From Gemmatimonadaceae bacterium (GTDB lineage: Bacteria; Gemmatimonadota; Gemmatimonadetes; Gemmatimonadales; Gemmatimonadaceae), in assembly GCA_016742275.1 (NCBI GenBank), contig JACVCD010000028.1, positions 1-44,098 on the forward strand: DNA of 44,098 nt, read 5' to 3'. The notes under the pieces are model-generated. The model saw nothing but the letters and a program-made list of their open reading frames with translations. It was not told where the DNA came from and made no database searches. Position numbers and translations under genes: made by a program. Shown here one piece after another: positions 25,026 through 35,757 of the stretch (its first letter is position 1; each line of letters opens with the position of its first letter).

Positions 25026-25556
25026 TCAGCGGAGACGAACCGTATTGGGACCCACGGCCACACCATCGAGGCGACGTGAGCGATCGATGCGCACACCAAC
25101 CGGCGCACCGAGTGCGGCGGTGTTGGTGGCCACACCCGCGATGGCGAGACGAAGTGAACCGTCCTGCCAAATGGCCGTGACTGTCTGACCACTGGTGATG
25201 AGCGCTGGTGCACCAACCGCAGGCGCACGCAGTACTTCACCGGCAGCAATCGCGCGACGCGTGACCCAGCCGGGCAGCGCGCGGGTGGTATCGGGGGAAC
25301 CGTTCCAGCGCCACACGATGACCGTGTCGAGCATGGCAATATCTTCGGCCCGCAGCGTTTCGCCGCGCGCGATTGCCCGTGCCGCCACCGTGTACGACAC
25401 ACGACGCTGATCGCGCGCGAGTGGTGCATCGGGTGACGCGGCCGCAGGCTGCGCGGTCGACTGCGCATTCGTTTGCGCGCGCAACACCGCAGCGCTGCCA
25501 ACAAGCAGCGACAGGACGATGAAGGAGCGGGTGGCGAACATCGCGGTCGAAGACAT
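25026..25556 (-). CDS. flgA: Flagellar P-ring assembly chaperone FlgA
   Basis: 176 residues. Signal peptide (FIVLSLLVGSAAVLRAQ) and an Ala/Gln/Pro linker precede an SAF-type domain: VAARAIARGETLRAEDIAML, then GWVTRRAIAAGEVLRAPAV and the last strands with GQTVTAIWQDGSLRLAIAGV. FlgA is a periplasmic chaperone for FlgI polymerisation. ATG 25556 is near the flgG stop (14-base gap). Confidence 0.92.
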   Translation of the reverse strand: MSSTAMFATRSFIVLSLLVGSAAVLRAQTNAQSTAQPAAASPDAPLARDQRRVSYTVAARAIARGETLRAEDIAMLDTVIVWRWNGSPDTTRALPGWVTRRAIAAGEVLRAPAVGAPALITSGQTVTAIWQDGSLRLAIAGVATNTAALGAPVGVRIDRSRRLDGVAVGPNTVRLR

Positions 25557-25570
25557 GATCGAGACCAGGA

Positions 25571-26359
25571 TCAGCGCGTGATGTTGTTGGCGATCTGACC
25601 CATCTCGTCGGCCGTCTTAATGGCCTTCGAGTTGATCTCATACGCACGCATGGCGGCGATCATCTCCACCATTTCCTGCACGATTTCGACGTTCGAACCT
25701 TCGAGGCTGCCTTGCTGCAAACGGCCCATGCCGTCTTCATTCGGGAAGCCGATCACCGGCTGACCGGATGCGGTCGTCGGCGCGAGCAGATTCTGACCGA
25801 GATTCAGCAGACCCGACGGATTGGCGAAGCGCGCGAGTTCGATGCGGCCGAGTTCCGTCGGCAGCAGATCGGTACCGCGCTTGACACTCACGACACCGGC
25901 GGCCGAGATGGTGAGTTCCGACGAGTCGACGGGAATGCGAATGGGCGGCTGAATGGTCTGGCCGGCACTCGTGATGAGCACACCCTGATCGGAGATCTGC
26001 AGGCTGCCGTCACGCGTGTAACCGAGCTGACCGGTCGGGAGCTGCACCTGCAGAAAGCCGTCGCCTTCAATGGCGATGTCGAGATTGCGTCCCGTCTGCT
26101 CGATGGGTCCCTGTTCATGCAAGCGCTGCACGCTGGCGAGTCGCGTACCACGTCCGACCTGAATGGCCGGTAGTGTTTCCGCTTCGGTGCCGCCGATGAT
26201 CTGCGTGCCCTGCACGGTTTGATACAGCAGGTCCTCGAAGTGCGCACGGCTCCGCTTGAAGCCGGAGGTGTTCACGTTGGCGAGGTTGTTGGCGATGATT
26301 TCCGTGCGCGTGGTCTGCGCCTTCATGCCAGAGGCGGCTGCGCGAAGTGCTGGATCCAT
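25571..26359 (-). CDS. flgG: Flagellar distal rod protein FlgG
   Basis: 262 residues, the standard length. N-terminal block MKAQTTRTEIIANNLANVNT and GFKRSRAHFEDLLYQT. The middle has the D1 strand DIAIEGDGFLQVQLPTG. C-terminal block LEGSNVEIVQEMVEMIAAMR and AYEINSKAIKTADEMGQIAN. FlgG forms the distal rod that passes through the P and L rings encoded just downstream. Confidence 0.97.
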   Translation of the reverse strand: MDPALRAAASGMKAQTTRTEIIANNLANVNTSGFKRSRAHFEDLLYQTVQGTQIIGGTEAETLPAIQVGRGTRLASVQRLHEQGPIEQTGRNLDIAIEGDGFLQVQLPTGQLGYTRDGSLQISDQGVLITSAGQTIQPPIRIPVDSSELTISAAGVVSVKRGTDLLPTELGRIELARFANPSGLLNLGQNLLAPTTASGQPVIGFPNEDGMGRLQQGSLEGSNVEIVQEMVEMIAAMRAYEINSKAIKTADEMGQIANNITR

Positions 26360-26380
26360 GGTCGTGTCTCCTGTTAGGCC

Positions 26381-27088
26381 TTAGACGGGACGGGCGAGGT
26401 CAGTCACGGCGATCTCGCGCGCCGCGTCGAGGTTGGTGAGCACCTTCTGCGCGGCGGAGTAGCGATGCAGCACGCTGATCATGTCGGTCATGGCCGACAG
26501 CGTGTTGACATTCGATTCTTCGACGAAGCCCTGCTTCACACTGCGCTCACCTGGGGGAACAACCTGGCGCGAGGCATCGGGCACGAAATGCGTGCCACCC
26601 TCGTGCTGGAGGTCGCTGCCGGCTGCGACGCGCTCGACCTTGAGGCGCTGCAGTGCCTTGCCATTCACCGAAACGAGACCGGAGGCGTCGATTTCGAGTT
26701 GGCCGGCGGGGATGGTGATGCCGTTGCCGTCTTCGCCCATTACCAGGTTGCCCTTGGCGTCCACGAGCTGGCGGTCCGGGTTGAGCTCGAACGTGCCGTT
26801 GCGCACGAAGCGCTCACCGCCGGGGGTGCGCACGACGAAGAACCCGTCGCCCTCGATGGCGAGGTCGAGCGGGTTGTGCGTCTGCGTCAGGGATCCCGCT
26901 TCGAGATTGACGGCGGTATCGGTGGCGGCGAGCGCATTGTCCATCAACCGCGCAAACGCCACCTCGGCCTTGAAGCCGCGGGTGGACGAATTGGCGAGGT
27001 TGTTGGCGAGCACAGCCTGACGACGCTCAAGCATCTGGAGCGCGGCAGCCGCTGAACTCATTCCGTTGGATTGGACGGGACCTGGCAT
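26381..27088 (-). CDS. flgF: Flagellar proximal rod protein FlgF
   Basis: 235 residues. N-terminal MSSAAAALQMLERRQAVLAN and NLANSSTRGFKAE, then DLAIEGDGFFVVRTPGGERF and RNGTFELN. C-terminal VEESNVNTLSAMTDMISVLH. ATG 27088 fits the family, with about 10 residues before the first helix's GM. It also places the start about 30 bases downstream of the start point predicted from a sigma-54-type promoter. An upstream GTG at 27145 would put that promoter inside the gene. First gene of the flgF-csrA operon. A FlgF/FlgG ambiguity exists by sequence, but the order flgF-flgG is usual. Confidence 0.92.
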   Translation of the reverse strand: MPGPVQSNGMSSAAAALQMLERRQAVLANNLANSSTRGFKAEVAFARLMDNALAATDTAVNLEAGSLTQTHNPLDLAIEGDGFFVVRTPGGERFVRNGTFELNPDRQLVDAKGNLVMGEDGNGITIPAGQLEIDASGLVSVNGKALQRLKVERVAAGSDLQHEGGTHFVPDASRQVVPPGERSVKQGFVEESNVNTLSAMTDMISVLHRYSAAQKVLTNLDAAREIAVTDLARPV

Positions 27089-27128
27089 CTGTGGACCGGT
27101 AAAGGGACACGAACTCGCCAGACCTAAA

Positions 27129-27144
27129 AGCATTGGGCGTGCCA
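27129..27144 (-). promoter_or_regulatory. Sigma-54-type promoter of the flgF operon
   Basis: Read on the minus strand, TGGCACG-CCCA-ATGCT matches the consensus TGGCACG-N4-TTGCW at all but one specified base. The GG (-24) and GC (-12) dinucleotides have the required spacing. The predicted start point is near 27118, about 30 bases before the flgF ATG. A near-identical arrangement precedes fliQ. Confidence 0.72.
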
Positions 27145-27171
27145 CGACGCCGGGATCTACATCGGGATTTA

Positions 27172-27183
27172 TAAGTTGTTCAA
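27172..27183 (-). promoter_or_regulatory. Candidate activator site upstream of the flgF promoter
   Basis: TAAGTTGTTCAA on the plus strand (TTGAACAACTTA reading toward flgF). It is 27 bases upstream of the -24 element. The same motif with one change (TAAGTTGTTGAA) is 27 bases upstream of the fliQ sigma-54 element. It lies in an AT-rich patch (27165-27225) in otherwise GC-rich DNA. Which protein binds it is unknown. Confidence 0.55.
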
Positions 27184-27314
27184 TATCAATTGTTTACATC
27201 ATTGACCGGAAAATCATTCCGCCCTCGATCATCGGCCACCACCGGGAAAAGAATGCCGAGTGGGGTGGGGGCCGGTCGGGATTGCCGCTGGGTAGTGGGA
27301 GGGTCGAGCCCCCG

Positions 27315-28847
27315 TCAGCGGCCTCGGCCTTGAACGTCGGCGGTGATCGAAGGGGCGCCCCTGGGGGCATTCACAGTGGCCTGGCCGAGTGTCTGGCCGC
27401 GGCGGGTGACAATTATCGTGAGTGGCCGTTCAGTTGGAATATTACAGATGTAATAGGTGGGTCCGCGCACGGTGACTGATTGTTGCAACTCGCGGATGGT
27501 CCAGTCAGTGATTTCCAGCGATCGGGCCTGCTCACGCCATCTGGCGGTTACGACAAAGGGCGAACCATCGCCGGCAGGCATGTTCAACAATTGCCCTTGT
27601 AGTACGGTCAGCGTATCGCCGGATACGGCGCCGCGGGAATCGGGGCAGGCGGAAAGCGGCACATTGGATGGGGTGGTTGTAGCCTCTGCGGCCACAGCCG
27701 TGTTGGCACCACTGGCTCCCGCAGCTGGGTCAGCCGGAGCCTGGTAGACCACCTGTCCGCCGGTGCTCATGGAGATCACCTCGCCGCGCTCGATGCGTAG
27801 GCCGGCCACCTTTTTCGCATTTGACCCGAGGCGCATCGCGCCGGCCACATCAGCCCGCTTGTCCTCCTCGACGAGCGGCATGCGAATGGACCACTCGCGA
27901 ACGTAGACCAGGCCGTCGGGCAGGTACCCCAGCGCGAAGTGACCACCGATCTCCCGGTGGCGGTGCGATGGGGGCAGACCATCGTAGTTGAATTCCACCT
28001 TCTGCAGGCGGCTGGTGGTGCGGTCCACCCACATTGTGCCGCGCACGTCTACGTGTTTGCCCCGGTCCTTGAGCGGGGTGAATTCCACGCCAACCAGGTC
28101 GCCGGTGGCGTCCTTGCTTTCGACTACCCGGAAGCAGTGGGTGTTTCGGAATTCGGGGGCCAACAGGACCATCGCATCTGGTGCGCGGTACAGCATTTCC
28201 TGACCGTCTTCGATCACGTACCCATCGCGCAGCAGCTCCGCGATGGGGGCACTGACAAACGGACTGGCGGTTTCGTTGTTGGTGACGCGTTCGCCAATCC
28301 GTCGCGTGCGTCCGGACGAGAAGATCGTTTCTTCGATGCGCTGGCGGGATGACGCCCGGTACCGGGTATCGGTGCCTCGGCGAGTGGATAGCTCGAGCGC
28401 CTTGTCGATTTCGCCGAGTACCGTGGCCAGCGTGGATCCATCCTCAGCCGAGGACACACAGTTGCTGCGGCTTTCGATCTTGATGGCGGCCAGCGTCACC
28501 GTGAGGTTGGGCACGGCAATGGTGGCCGGCCCGGGGAAAAGTGGCCCAATGGCTCCGACCATAAATGGGCGATGGCCGAGTCGCAGCACCCGAACCCGAA
28601 TGCCTGCTGAATCGCCAACCGCCAGGGCAAAGCGACCGTCCCGATTGGTTACTGCCGTGACGCGATGCGTGCCGGTGCGTGCCACCTCGGCCACGAGCAT
28701 GGCGCCGGCAATGGGCTTTTTGTCTTCTTCGCTACGCAGCTGACCGTAGAGCACGAGGTTCTGCGCATCGACACGCAGAGGAGTCGTGGCGGTAAGCACA
28801 GTCAATGCGACGCATCCATATCGCGTCGCCCATCGCAATGAGATCAT
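27315..28847 (-). CDS. Secreted protein with carboxypeptidase-regulatory-like domain
   Basis: 510 residues. ATG 28847 follows GGAG by about 7 bases and gives a Sec signal peptide (RYGCVALTVLTATTPLRVDA). Residues about 30-130 form an Ig-like carboxypeptidase-regulatory domain: YGQLRSEEDKKPIAGAMLVA, then VTNRDGRFAL and a LRLGHRPF-type strand, the usual pattern of such domains on exported proteins. The rest is beta-rich (GTMWVDRTTSRLQKVEFNYD; PDGLVYVREWSI). It carries an Ala/Thr linker (about 395-430) and a further beta domain at the end. Single cysteines occur in CVSS, CFRV, CPDS and CNIP. Similar proteins without a TonB barrel are common in Gemmatimonadota. No function can be assigned. Confidence 0.78.
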   Translation of the reverse strand: MISLRWATRYGCVALTVLTATTPLRVDAQNLVLYGQLRSEEDKKPIAGAMLVAEVARTGTHRVTAVTNRDGRFALAVGDSAGIRVRVLRLGHRPFMVGAIGPLFPGPATIAVPNLTVTLAAIKIESRSNCVSSAEDGSTLATVLGEIDKALELSTRRGTDTRYRASSRQRIEETIFSSGRTRRIGERVTNNETASPFVSAPIAELLRDGYVIEDGQEMLYRAPDAMVLLAPEFRNTHCFRVVESKDATGDLVGVEFTPLKDRGKHVDVRGTMWVDRTTSRLQKVEFNYDGLPPSHRHREIGGHFALGYLPDGLVYVREWSIRMPLVEEDKRADVAGAMRLGSNAKKVAGLRIERGEVISMSTGGQVVYQAPADPAAGASGANTAVAAEATTTPSNVPLSACPDSRGAVSGDTLTVLQGQLLNMPAGDGSPFVVTARWREQARSLEITDWTIRELQQSVTVRGPTYYICNIPTERPLTIIVTRRGQTLGQATVNAPRGAPSITADVQGRGR

Positions 28848-28958
28848 CGCAGGCTCCGTCGGGAAGTCCCGAAAACTACATCGCAATTGCGAACGTCGGA
28901 GTGTTAGAATCGTGGCGACCACAATCTGCCTTCATTTCGTCCCTCCACCGCCCCTCCA

Positions 28959-30305
28959 ATGCGTCGTTCCTGGTTGTCTCTCTGTCTTGCGCTCGCCGTT
29001 TCCGCGCCAGTCGGTACTGCTGAAGCACAGCGTCTGCGCGAACGCATCTCGCAGCTGTTCATCTTTGGCGCTGGCGAAGAGCCGTTGTTCCTTGCCGGAT
29101 CCGCCACGTCGTCCAATCCGGCGAGCATCCGTCAGCACGGCACGCACTTCATTCCGTCGTCAGCTGCGGAAAACGGTTCCATCATCGGTTTCATCAGCAG
29201 CGCGCTCGCGGCCAGCGTGTCCAATGTGCCGATCGGTGCCACCACGAGTGGTGAAACGTTCCGCTTCGAGGGTGGTGTGCCGGTGAGCACGGCCATGTCG
29301 GCCGGACCGATCTTCGCCGAACGCGGTCAGACACTGGGACGTGGCCGCATGCTGGCCGGTATCAACCGAAGCACGTTCCGCTTCTCCACGCTGCGCGGTC
29401 GCCCGATGTCGGATCTGGGTCTCGTGTTCACACACGAAAACGTGGACTACGCCGGCTGCGATGCAGAAAACGGCGGCCAGAGCTGCGCCAAGTATGGTGT
29501 GCCGGTGCTCGAGAACGAGTCGATGAACTTCAACCTCAATCTCGATATCGGTGTCGATGTCACGTCGTTCTACACGACGTTCGGCATCACTGACCGCGTC
29601 GACTTTGGTGTGGTCATTCCGGTGCAGCAGACATCGTTCTCCGGCACCAGCTTTGCGCAGATCGATCCGTTTGGTGGCACGCTGGCGGCGCACTTCTTCT
29701 CCGGCACGCCGGACAATCCGGTGCTGCAGGCCACGAAGAACACCAAGGGCAACACGTTTGGTGTCGGCGACGTCGCGGCACGTCTCAAGGTCAACGCGTA
29801 TCAGTCCAATCGCACGGCGATTGCGTTCCTCGCCGATGCGCGCTTTCCGACGGGTGATGTCGAAGACCTGCTGGGTTTCGGTCACTTCGTGCTGCGCAGT
29901 CAGGCCGTGGCCTCGGCGCGTTTCGGTGATTTCTCGCCGCACGCCAACGCCGGTTTCCTGTTCCGTGCGGGCGAGGGGCAGACGCACTCGGTGCTGGCCA
30001 CCGCCGGATTCGATCATCTGCTGGGACCCAAGGTCACGATGGCCGTGGACATCGTGAGCGAATTGCAGGTGGGCAAGAGCAAGCTCATTCTGCCGCAACC
30101 CGTGACATTCGACGCGCCGTATCGTCGCATTGTCAATCCCACAACGATTCCTGACATTCGCGATGACCTGATCAGCGGATCCTTCGGATTCAAGTTCGCT
30201 GCGTCGCGCAATGTGCTGGTCGTGACCAATGCGCTGCTTCCGCTCAACCGCGGCGGCATGCGCGCCAATCAGATTCTCACCATGGGTCTCGAATATTCAT
30301 TCTGA
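28959..30305 (+). CDS. Predicted outer-membrane beta-barrel protein, paralog 1
   Basis: 448 residues. Signal peptide WLSLCLALAVSAPVGTAEAQ (cleavage near residue 24), then RLRERISQLFIFGAGEE. The mature chain alternates short strands (FYTTFGITDRVDFGVVIPVQ; FGVGDVAARLKVNAYQS; TAIAFLADARFPTGD) in the manner of MetA-pathway/phenol-degradation-type barrels, and ends with an aromatic terminal strand (MGLEYSF). Two cysteines nine residues apart (CDAENGGQSC) may form a disulfide. A second, highly similar gene follows after 18 bases. A TAGAAT hexamer at 28905-28910 could be a -10 element but has no clear partner. Confidence 0.75.
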   Translation: MRRSWLSLCLALAVSAPVGTAEAQRLRERISQLFIFGAGEEPLFLAGSATSSNPASIRQHGTHFIPSSAAENGSIIGFISSALAASVSNVPIGATTSGETFRFEGGVPVSTAMSAGPIFAERGQTLGRGRMLAGINRSTFRFSTLRGRPMSDLGLVFTHENVDYAGCDAENGGQSCAKYGVPVLENESMNFNLNLDIGVDVTSFYTTFGITDRVDFGVVIPVQQTSFSGTSFAQIDPFGGTLAAHFFSGTPDNPVLQATKNTKGNTFGVGDVAARLKVNAYQSNRTAIAFLADARFPTGDVEDLLGFGHFVLRSQAVASARFGDFSPHANAGFLFRAGEGQTHSVLATAGFDHLLGPKVTMAVDIVSELQVGKSKLILPQPVTFDAPYRRIVNPTTIPDIRDDLISGSFGFKFAASRNVLVVTNALLPLNRGGMRANQILTMGLEYSF

Positions 30306-30323
30306 CCCGTAGCCCCTCGTGCC

Positions 30324-31631
30324 GTGACCCGACTGCTGCTGCCGCTGTGTGTGGCCATTCTCTTTGCGGGTTTGCCCAGCACCACACACGCGCAGCGGCT
30401 GAGGGATCGGATCGCGCAGTTGTTTTTCTTCCCATCGGGTGACGTACCGGTCAATCAGGGTGGTCACCCACACCCAGTGACGGCGGCGTCCATCCAGAGT
30501 GGTTCGCCGATTGTTTTTCTGAGCAATGCGATGGCCGCTTCGGTGGCCAATGTGCCGATCGGTGCCACCACGAGTGGCGAGACGTTCCGATTTGAAGGTG
30601 GTGTGCCGGTGAGTACGGCCACGTCGGCCGGGCCGATCTTCGCGGAACGCGGACAGACATTAGGCCGTGGACGTGTGCTGGCCGGCATGAATCGCAGCAC
30701 GTTTCAGTTCTCCACGCTGCGTGGTCGTCCGCTGTCGGCTATCGACATCACGCTCGTGCACGAAAATGACAACTTTGCGGGGTGCAGTGCGGCCAATGGT
30801 GGACAGGATTGCGCCAAGTACGGCGTGCCGGTCTACGAGAACGATGCCACGCGTTTTGATCTCGACCTCGATCTCGCCGTCAATGTGACCACGTTCTACA
30901 CCACGCTTGGTGTCACCGACCGCATCGACTTCGGTGTGGTCATTCCGATTCAGCAGGTGTCGTTCAGCGGTACGAATGTGGCGCAGATCATGCCGTTTGG
31001 TGGTCCGCCGGTCACGCACATCTTTGGTGGCACACCAATGAACCCGGTTCTGCGCGCGACCAACACGTCAAAGGGCGATGCCTTTGGCATTGGTGATGTG
31101 GCCGCGCGACTCAAGGTGAATGCATTCAACACCGCCACAACTGCCGTAGCGTTGTTGGCCGACGCGCGTTTCCCTACCGGCGACGCGCAAGACCTGCTTG
31201 GACTCGATCACTTCGTGCTGCGCAGTCAGGCCGTGATCTCATCGCGATTTGGCGATTTCTCGCCGCATCTCAACACCGGTTTTCTGTATCGCGCGGGCGG
31301 TCAGCAGAATCACAGTGTGCTTGCCACTGCAGGCTTCGATCATCTGCTGGGGCGCAAGGTGACGTTGGCGCTCGACGTGGTGAGCGAGTTCCAGATCGGC
31401 GCCAATCGCCTGCTGTTGCCGGGGCCTGTGCAGTATGAGGCGCCATATCCGCGTACGATCAATCCGACGTCGATCCCCGATATCCGTGATGATCTCATCA
31501 ACGGGTCGGTGGGATTCAAATTCAATGCGACGCGCAATCTGCTGTTCGTGACCAATGCCCTCATTCCGCTCAATGACGGCGGAATGCGCGCCAACTACAC
31601 GTGGACGTTTGGTGTGGAGTACGCGTTCTGA
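30324..31631 (+). CDS. Predicted outer-membrane beta-barrel protein, paralog 2
   Basis: 435 residues, GTG start. It aligns with the preceding gene almost end to end. Shared are the leader pattern (HAQRLRDRIAQLFFF), the block NVPIGATTSGETFRFEGG, the paired cysteines (CSAANGGQDC), ADARFPTGD, HFVLRSQAV, SVLATAGFDHLLG and the end GMRAN...YAF. The N-terminal 45-70 residues after the leader differ most (a His/Pro segment, GGHPHPVTA). The two are a tandem duplication, probably on one transcript. Pore or adhesion functions are both possible. Confidence 0.75.
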   Translation: MTRLLLPLCVAILFAGLPSTTHAQRLRDRIAQLFFFPSGDVPVNQGGHPHPVTAASIQSGSPIVFLSNAMAASVANVPIGATTSGETFRFEGGVPVSTATSAGPIFAERGQTLGRGRVLAGMNRSTFQFSTLRGRPLSAIDITLVHENDNFAGCSAANGGQDCAKYGVPVYENDATRFDLDLDLAVNVTTFYTTLGVTDRIDFGVVIPIQQVSFSGTNVAQIMPFGGPPVTHIFGGTPMNPVLRATNTSKGDAFGIGDVAARLKVNAFNTATTAVALLADARFPTGDAQDLLGLDHFVLRSQAVISSRFGDFSPHLNTGFLYRAGGQQNHSVLATAGFDHLLGRKVTLALDVVSEFQIGANRLLLPGPVQYEAPYPRTINPTSIPDIRDDLINGSVGFKFNATRNLLFVTNALIPLNDGGMRANYTWTFGVEYAF

Positions 31632-31675
31632 TTGTTGTCGGCGCCGATCAGAAAAAGCTGATCAGCGCACGCTCA

Positions 31676-33538
<1,863 letters not shown>

Positions 33539-33656
33539 GCGGGCAGTCGGGCGGAGTCAGCTCACGCTGGGGGCAACATCGTCAGGACGACCGATGCTGG
33601 CAACCGTCAACTTGGCCTCTTACATCGCCTGACGCCAATACGAATTGTGTAGAACG

Positions 33657-34070
33657 TCAGCGCGCCGCGACCATGGGGCCGCCCAACTCCAGCAGCATCG
33701 CCACCGCATCGACCGGCAATCCCGTTTTCCAGGCAATCTCGGTGGGTTCGGCACCGGCGGCCGCCAGGGCCTGCACCGCGCGCGGAGTACGAGCCGCACG
33801 ACCAGTCATCTTGATCGCGGGCATGCCACCGGTCACGGGACGAGTCGCCAAGGCAGTACGCGCACCGCGGGCGCGACGGGTCTGCATCATGCGACGCACA
33901 CCGCGCACGGCCAGCGCCAGCATCCACAGCACCAGCGCTGCCGCTACTCCCATGCCGGCATACAGCTTGTGTTCCATCGACACAACCGGCGAAACCAGCG
34001 CGGCGCCGATCACCAGACCGACCACCGTCACGCCAAGGCTGATGCCAATGAGCTTGAGCGTTTCCCGCAT
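33657..34070 (-). CDS. Small membrane protein at the end of the fliQ-fliA operon
   Basis: 137 residues. Two membrane helices (ISLGVTVVGLVIGAALVSPV and YAGMGVAAALVLWMLALAV) are followed by a very basic stretch (RRMMQTRRARGAR). The C-terminal segment AVQALAAAGAEPTEIAWKTG and LPVDAVAMLLELG has the helix-turn-helix-like look of the short DUF6115/DUF2802 tails found in flagellar operons (pattern 'G-x(3)-eIA...G...aVxxLL.L'). It begins 2 bases after the fliA stop, so it is certainly part of the operon. Function is unknown. Confidence 0.75.
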   Translation of the reverse strand: MRETLKLIGISLGVTVVGLVIGAALVSPVVSMEHKLYAGMGVAAALVLWMLALAVRGVRRMMQTRRARGARTALATRPVTGGMPAIKMTGRAARTPRAVQALAAAGAEPTEIAWKTGLPVDAVAMLLELGGPMVAAR

Positions 34071-34072
34071 GA

Positions 34073-34828
34073 TCAGGCGACCTGGTCGCGCAGGGGCTTG
34101 AGGTCGACGCGCAGCTTGCTCAACGCCTTGCTGCGGATCTGCGAGACACGCGATTCGGTCAATTCGAGCACCTTCGCGATTTCGTGCAGCTTGAGCTCTT
34201 CGAAGTAGTAGAGCGACAGTACCACACGCTCCTGCTCCTTGAGACGCAGGATCGCGTCCTTGAGATGCGACACTTCCTGCTCGTGCGTCAGGCTGTCTTC
34301 GACACCCTGTTCGTCATGTGCGGTCAGCGTTTCCGCCGGAACCGGCGTGGCGTTTTCACGCTCGCCCGGCGCGCGGTCGAGTGGAATGTGGTGCGCACCT
34401 TCCACGTCGGCCTGCCAGCGCCACAGCGTGTCCATGTCCACGTTGAGGTGTTCGGCCAGCTCGCGATCTTCCGGCGCGCGGCCATGCGCACGCTGAAAGC
34501 TTTCACGCGCGGCACCGATTTCACGCGTCTTCCGGCGCACACTGCGCGGCACGTGATCCTGCTTGCGCAGTTCGTCGAGAATCGCGCCGCGGATGCGCGG
34601 GGCGGCGAAGGTGCTGAAGGCCAATCCGCGCGAGGCGTCAAAGCCTTCGAGTGCGGTCATCAGACCGATCGTTCCGGCGCTCACCAGTTCATCGAAGTCG
34701 GCGCGCACAGCCAGTGTGCGCGAAACCTGACGGGCCACGTGATGCACGAGGCCGAGATGCTCTTCGAGCAAACGGTCACGGGCCACCTGATTGCCTGCCT
34801 GATACGACTGCCAGAGCTTCGTATGCAT
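34073..34828 (-). CDS. fliA: Flagellar sigma factor FliA (sigma-28)
   Basis: 251 residues from ATG 34828, with AGGA about 7 bases upstream; upstream TTG/GTG codons at 34864/34858 are possible. Region 2: LLEEHLGLVHHVARQVSRTL, FDELVSAGTIGLMTALEGFD and FSTFAAPRIRGAILDELRKQ. Region 3 contains HVPRSVRRKTREI. Region 4: LKEQERVVLSLYYFEELKLH and IAKVLELTESRVSQIRSKAL. This is the FliA/WhiG group that transcribes late flagellar genes such as flagellin. No clear sigma-28 promoter (TAAA-N15-GCCGATAA) was noticed in the window. Confidence 0.95.
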   Translation of the reverse strand: MHTKLWQSYQAGNQVARDRLLEEHLGLVHHVARQVSRTLAVRADFDELVSAGTIGLMTALEGFDASRGLAFSTFAAPRIRGAILDELRKQDHVPRSVRRKTREIGAARESFQRAHGRAPEDRELAEHLNVDMDTLWRWQADVEGAHHIPLDRAPGERENATPVPAETLTAHDEQGVEDSLTHEQEVSHLKDAILRLKEQERVVLSLYYFEELKLHEIAKVLELTESRVSQIRSKALSKLRVDLKPLRDQVA

Positions 34829-34860
34829 GGCGGTTCCTGCCGAGGTCGCGAGAGTCACGA

Positions 34861-35757
34861 TCAAACACCAGAACGAGAGGGGGATCGAACAGTCAGGGCG
34901 CGCATCACGACGTCGTGAGCAGCGAGCGCCGCTGGGGAACCGGCTGCCGCATCGGGGAAGGGCATCCCCCTGCGGAGCGCGGCGTCGAGCGTAGGATCGG
35001 CCGGTATGGCGCCGGCCAGGCGCAACGAAAGTCCAAGGAACTGACGGGCACCGGCATCGATGGCGTCGAAGCAGCGGGCTGCTTCGCTCCCCTCATGCCG
35101 ATTGACGAGCACGTCCACCGGAAGGGCACGATGCCGCGTATGCACCGCCTTGCAGAGCGCGTAGGTCGCGGCCAACGCGACCGGATCACTGCCAGCCGAC
35201 ACCGCCACCAGACGCTCATTGGCGTGCGGGGTGGTCGCGGCGAGCACCGGATCGAGTCGGGCACCACAGTCCACCACCACGAGGTCGGCCTGTTCCGTCA
35301 AGGGCGACAGGCGACGCATGCAAGCGCGACGCTCCACCGCATTGAGTGGCGAGGCTTCACCACCAAGGCGCGGCGCACCACCAGCCACCAGCGTGAGCGT
35401 CGCGCTCACGGGTGTGGCGACGTCGCCCGGCGTGGCGTTGCCGCCACGCAAATCGGTCCAGCTGGCCTGAGGTGTCACACCCAGGGTCATCGCGAGCGGT
35501 CCGACAAAGTCGTCGGCGTCCACCAACAGCACGCGCACACCATCACCGGCTGCCGCGACAGCAAGCAGCGCCGAGATAAGCGAGGTGCCAGAACCACCGC
35601 GGCCACTGGCCACGAGCAACGTGGGTGCGCCGCCGCCGTGTCCATCGCGTTCCGCGCGCACGGCAGCCCGCAGGCTGTCGGCTTGCGAAGGCGCGTTCAC
35701 CGGCGCGTTGGTTGGCGCCGCAGTTCCACGCGGGGGCGTCATGAGCATGGTGGCCAT
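34861..35757 (-). CDS. flhG: FlhG-like MinD-family protein with non-canonical P-loop
   Basis: 298 residues. The fold is that of the MinD/FlhG ATPases: TLLVASGRGGSGTSLISALL, VRVLLVDADDFVGPLAM, ADLVVVDCGARLDPVL, VDVLVNRHEG. The deviant Walker A of the family (GKGGVGKT) is here GRGGSGTS at 52-59: the signature Lys is Arg53 and the P-loop Lys is Thr58. ATP hydrolysis is therefore doubtful. FlhG normally dimerises with ATP and stimulates FlhF GTPase to set flagellar number. ATG 35757 overlaps the flhF stop (TGATG). Confidence 0.85.
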   Translation of the reverse strand: MATMLMTPPRGTAAPTNAPVNAPSQADSLRAAVRAERDGHGGGAPTLLVASGRGGSGTSLISALLAVAAAGDGVRVLLVDADDFVGPLAMTLGVTPQASWTDLRGGNATPGDVATPVSATLTLVAGGAPRLGGEASPLNAVERRACMRRLSPLTEQADLVVVDCGARLDPVLAATTPHANERLVAVSAGSDPVALAATYALCKAVHTRHRALPVDVLVNRHEGSEAARCFDAIDAGARQFLGLSLRLAGAIPADPTLDAALRRGMPFPDAAAGSPAALAAHDVVMRALTVRSPSRSGV

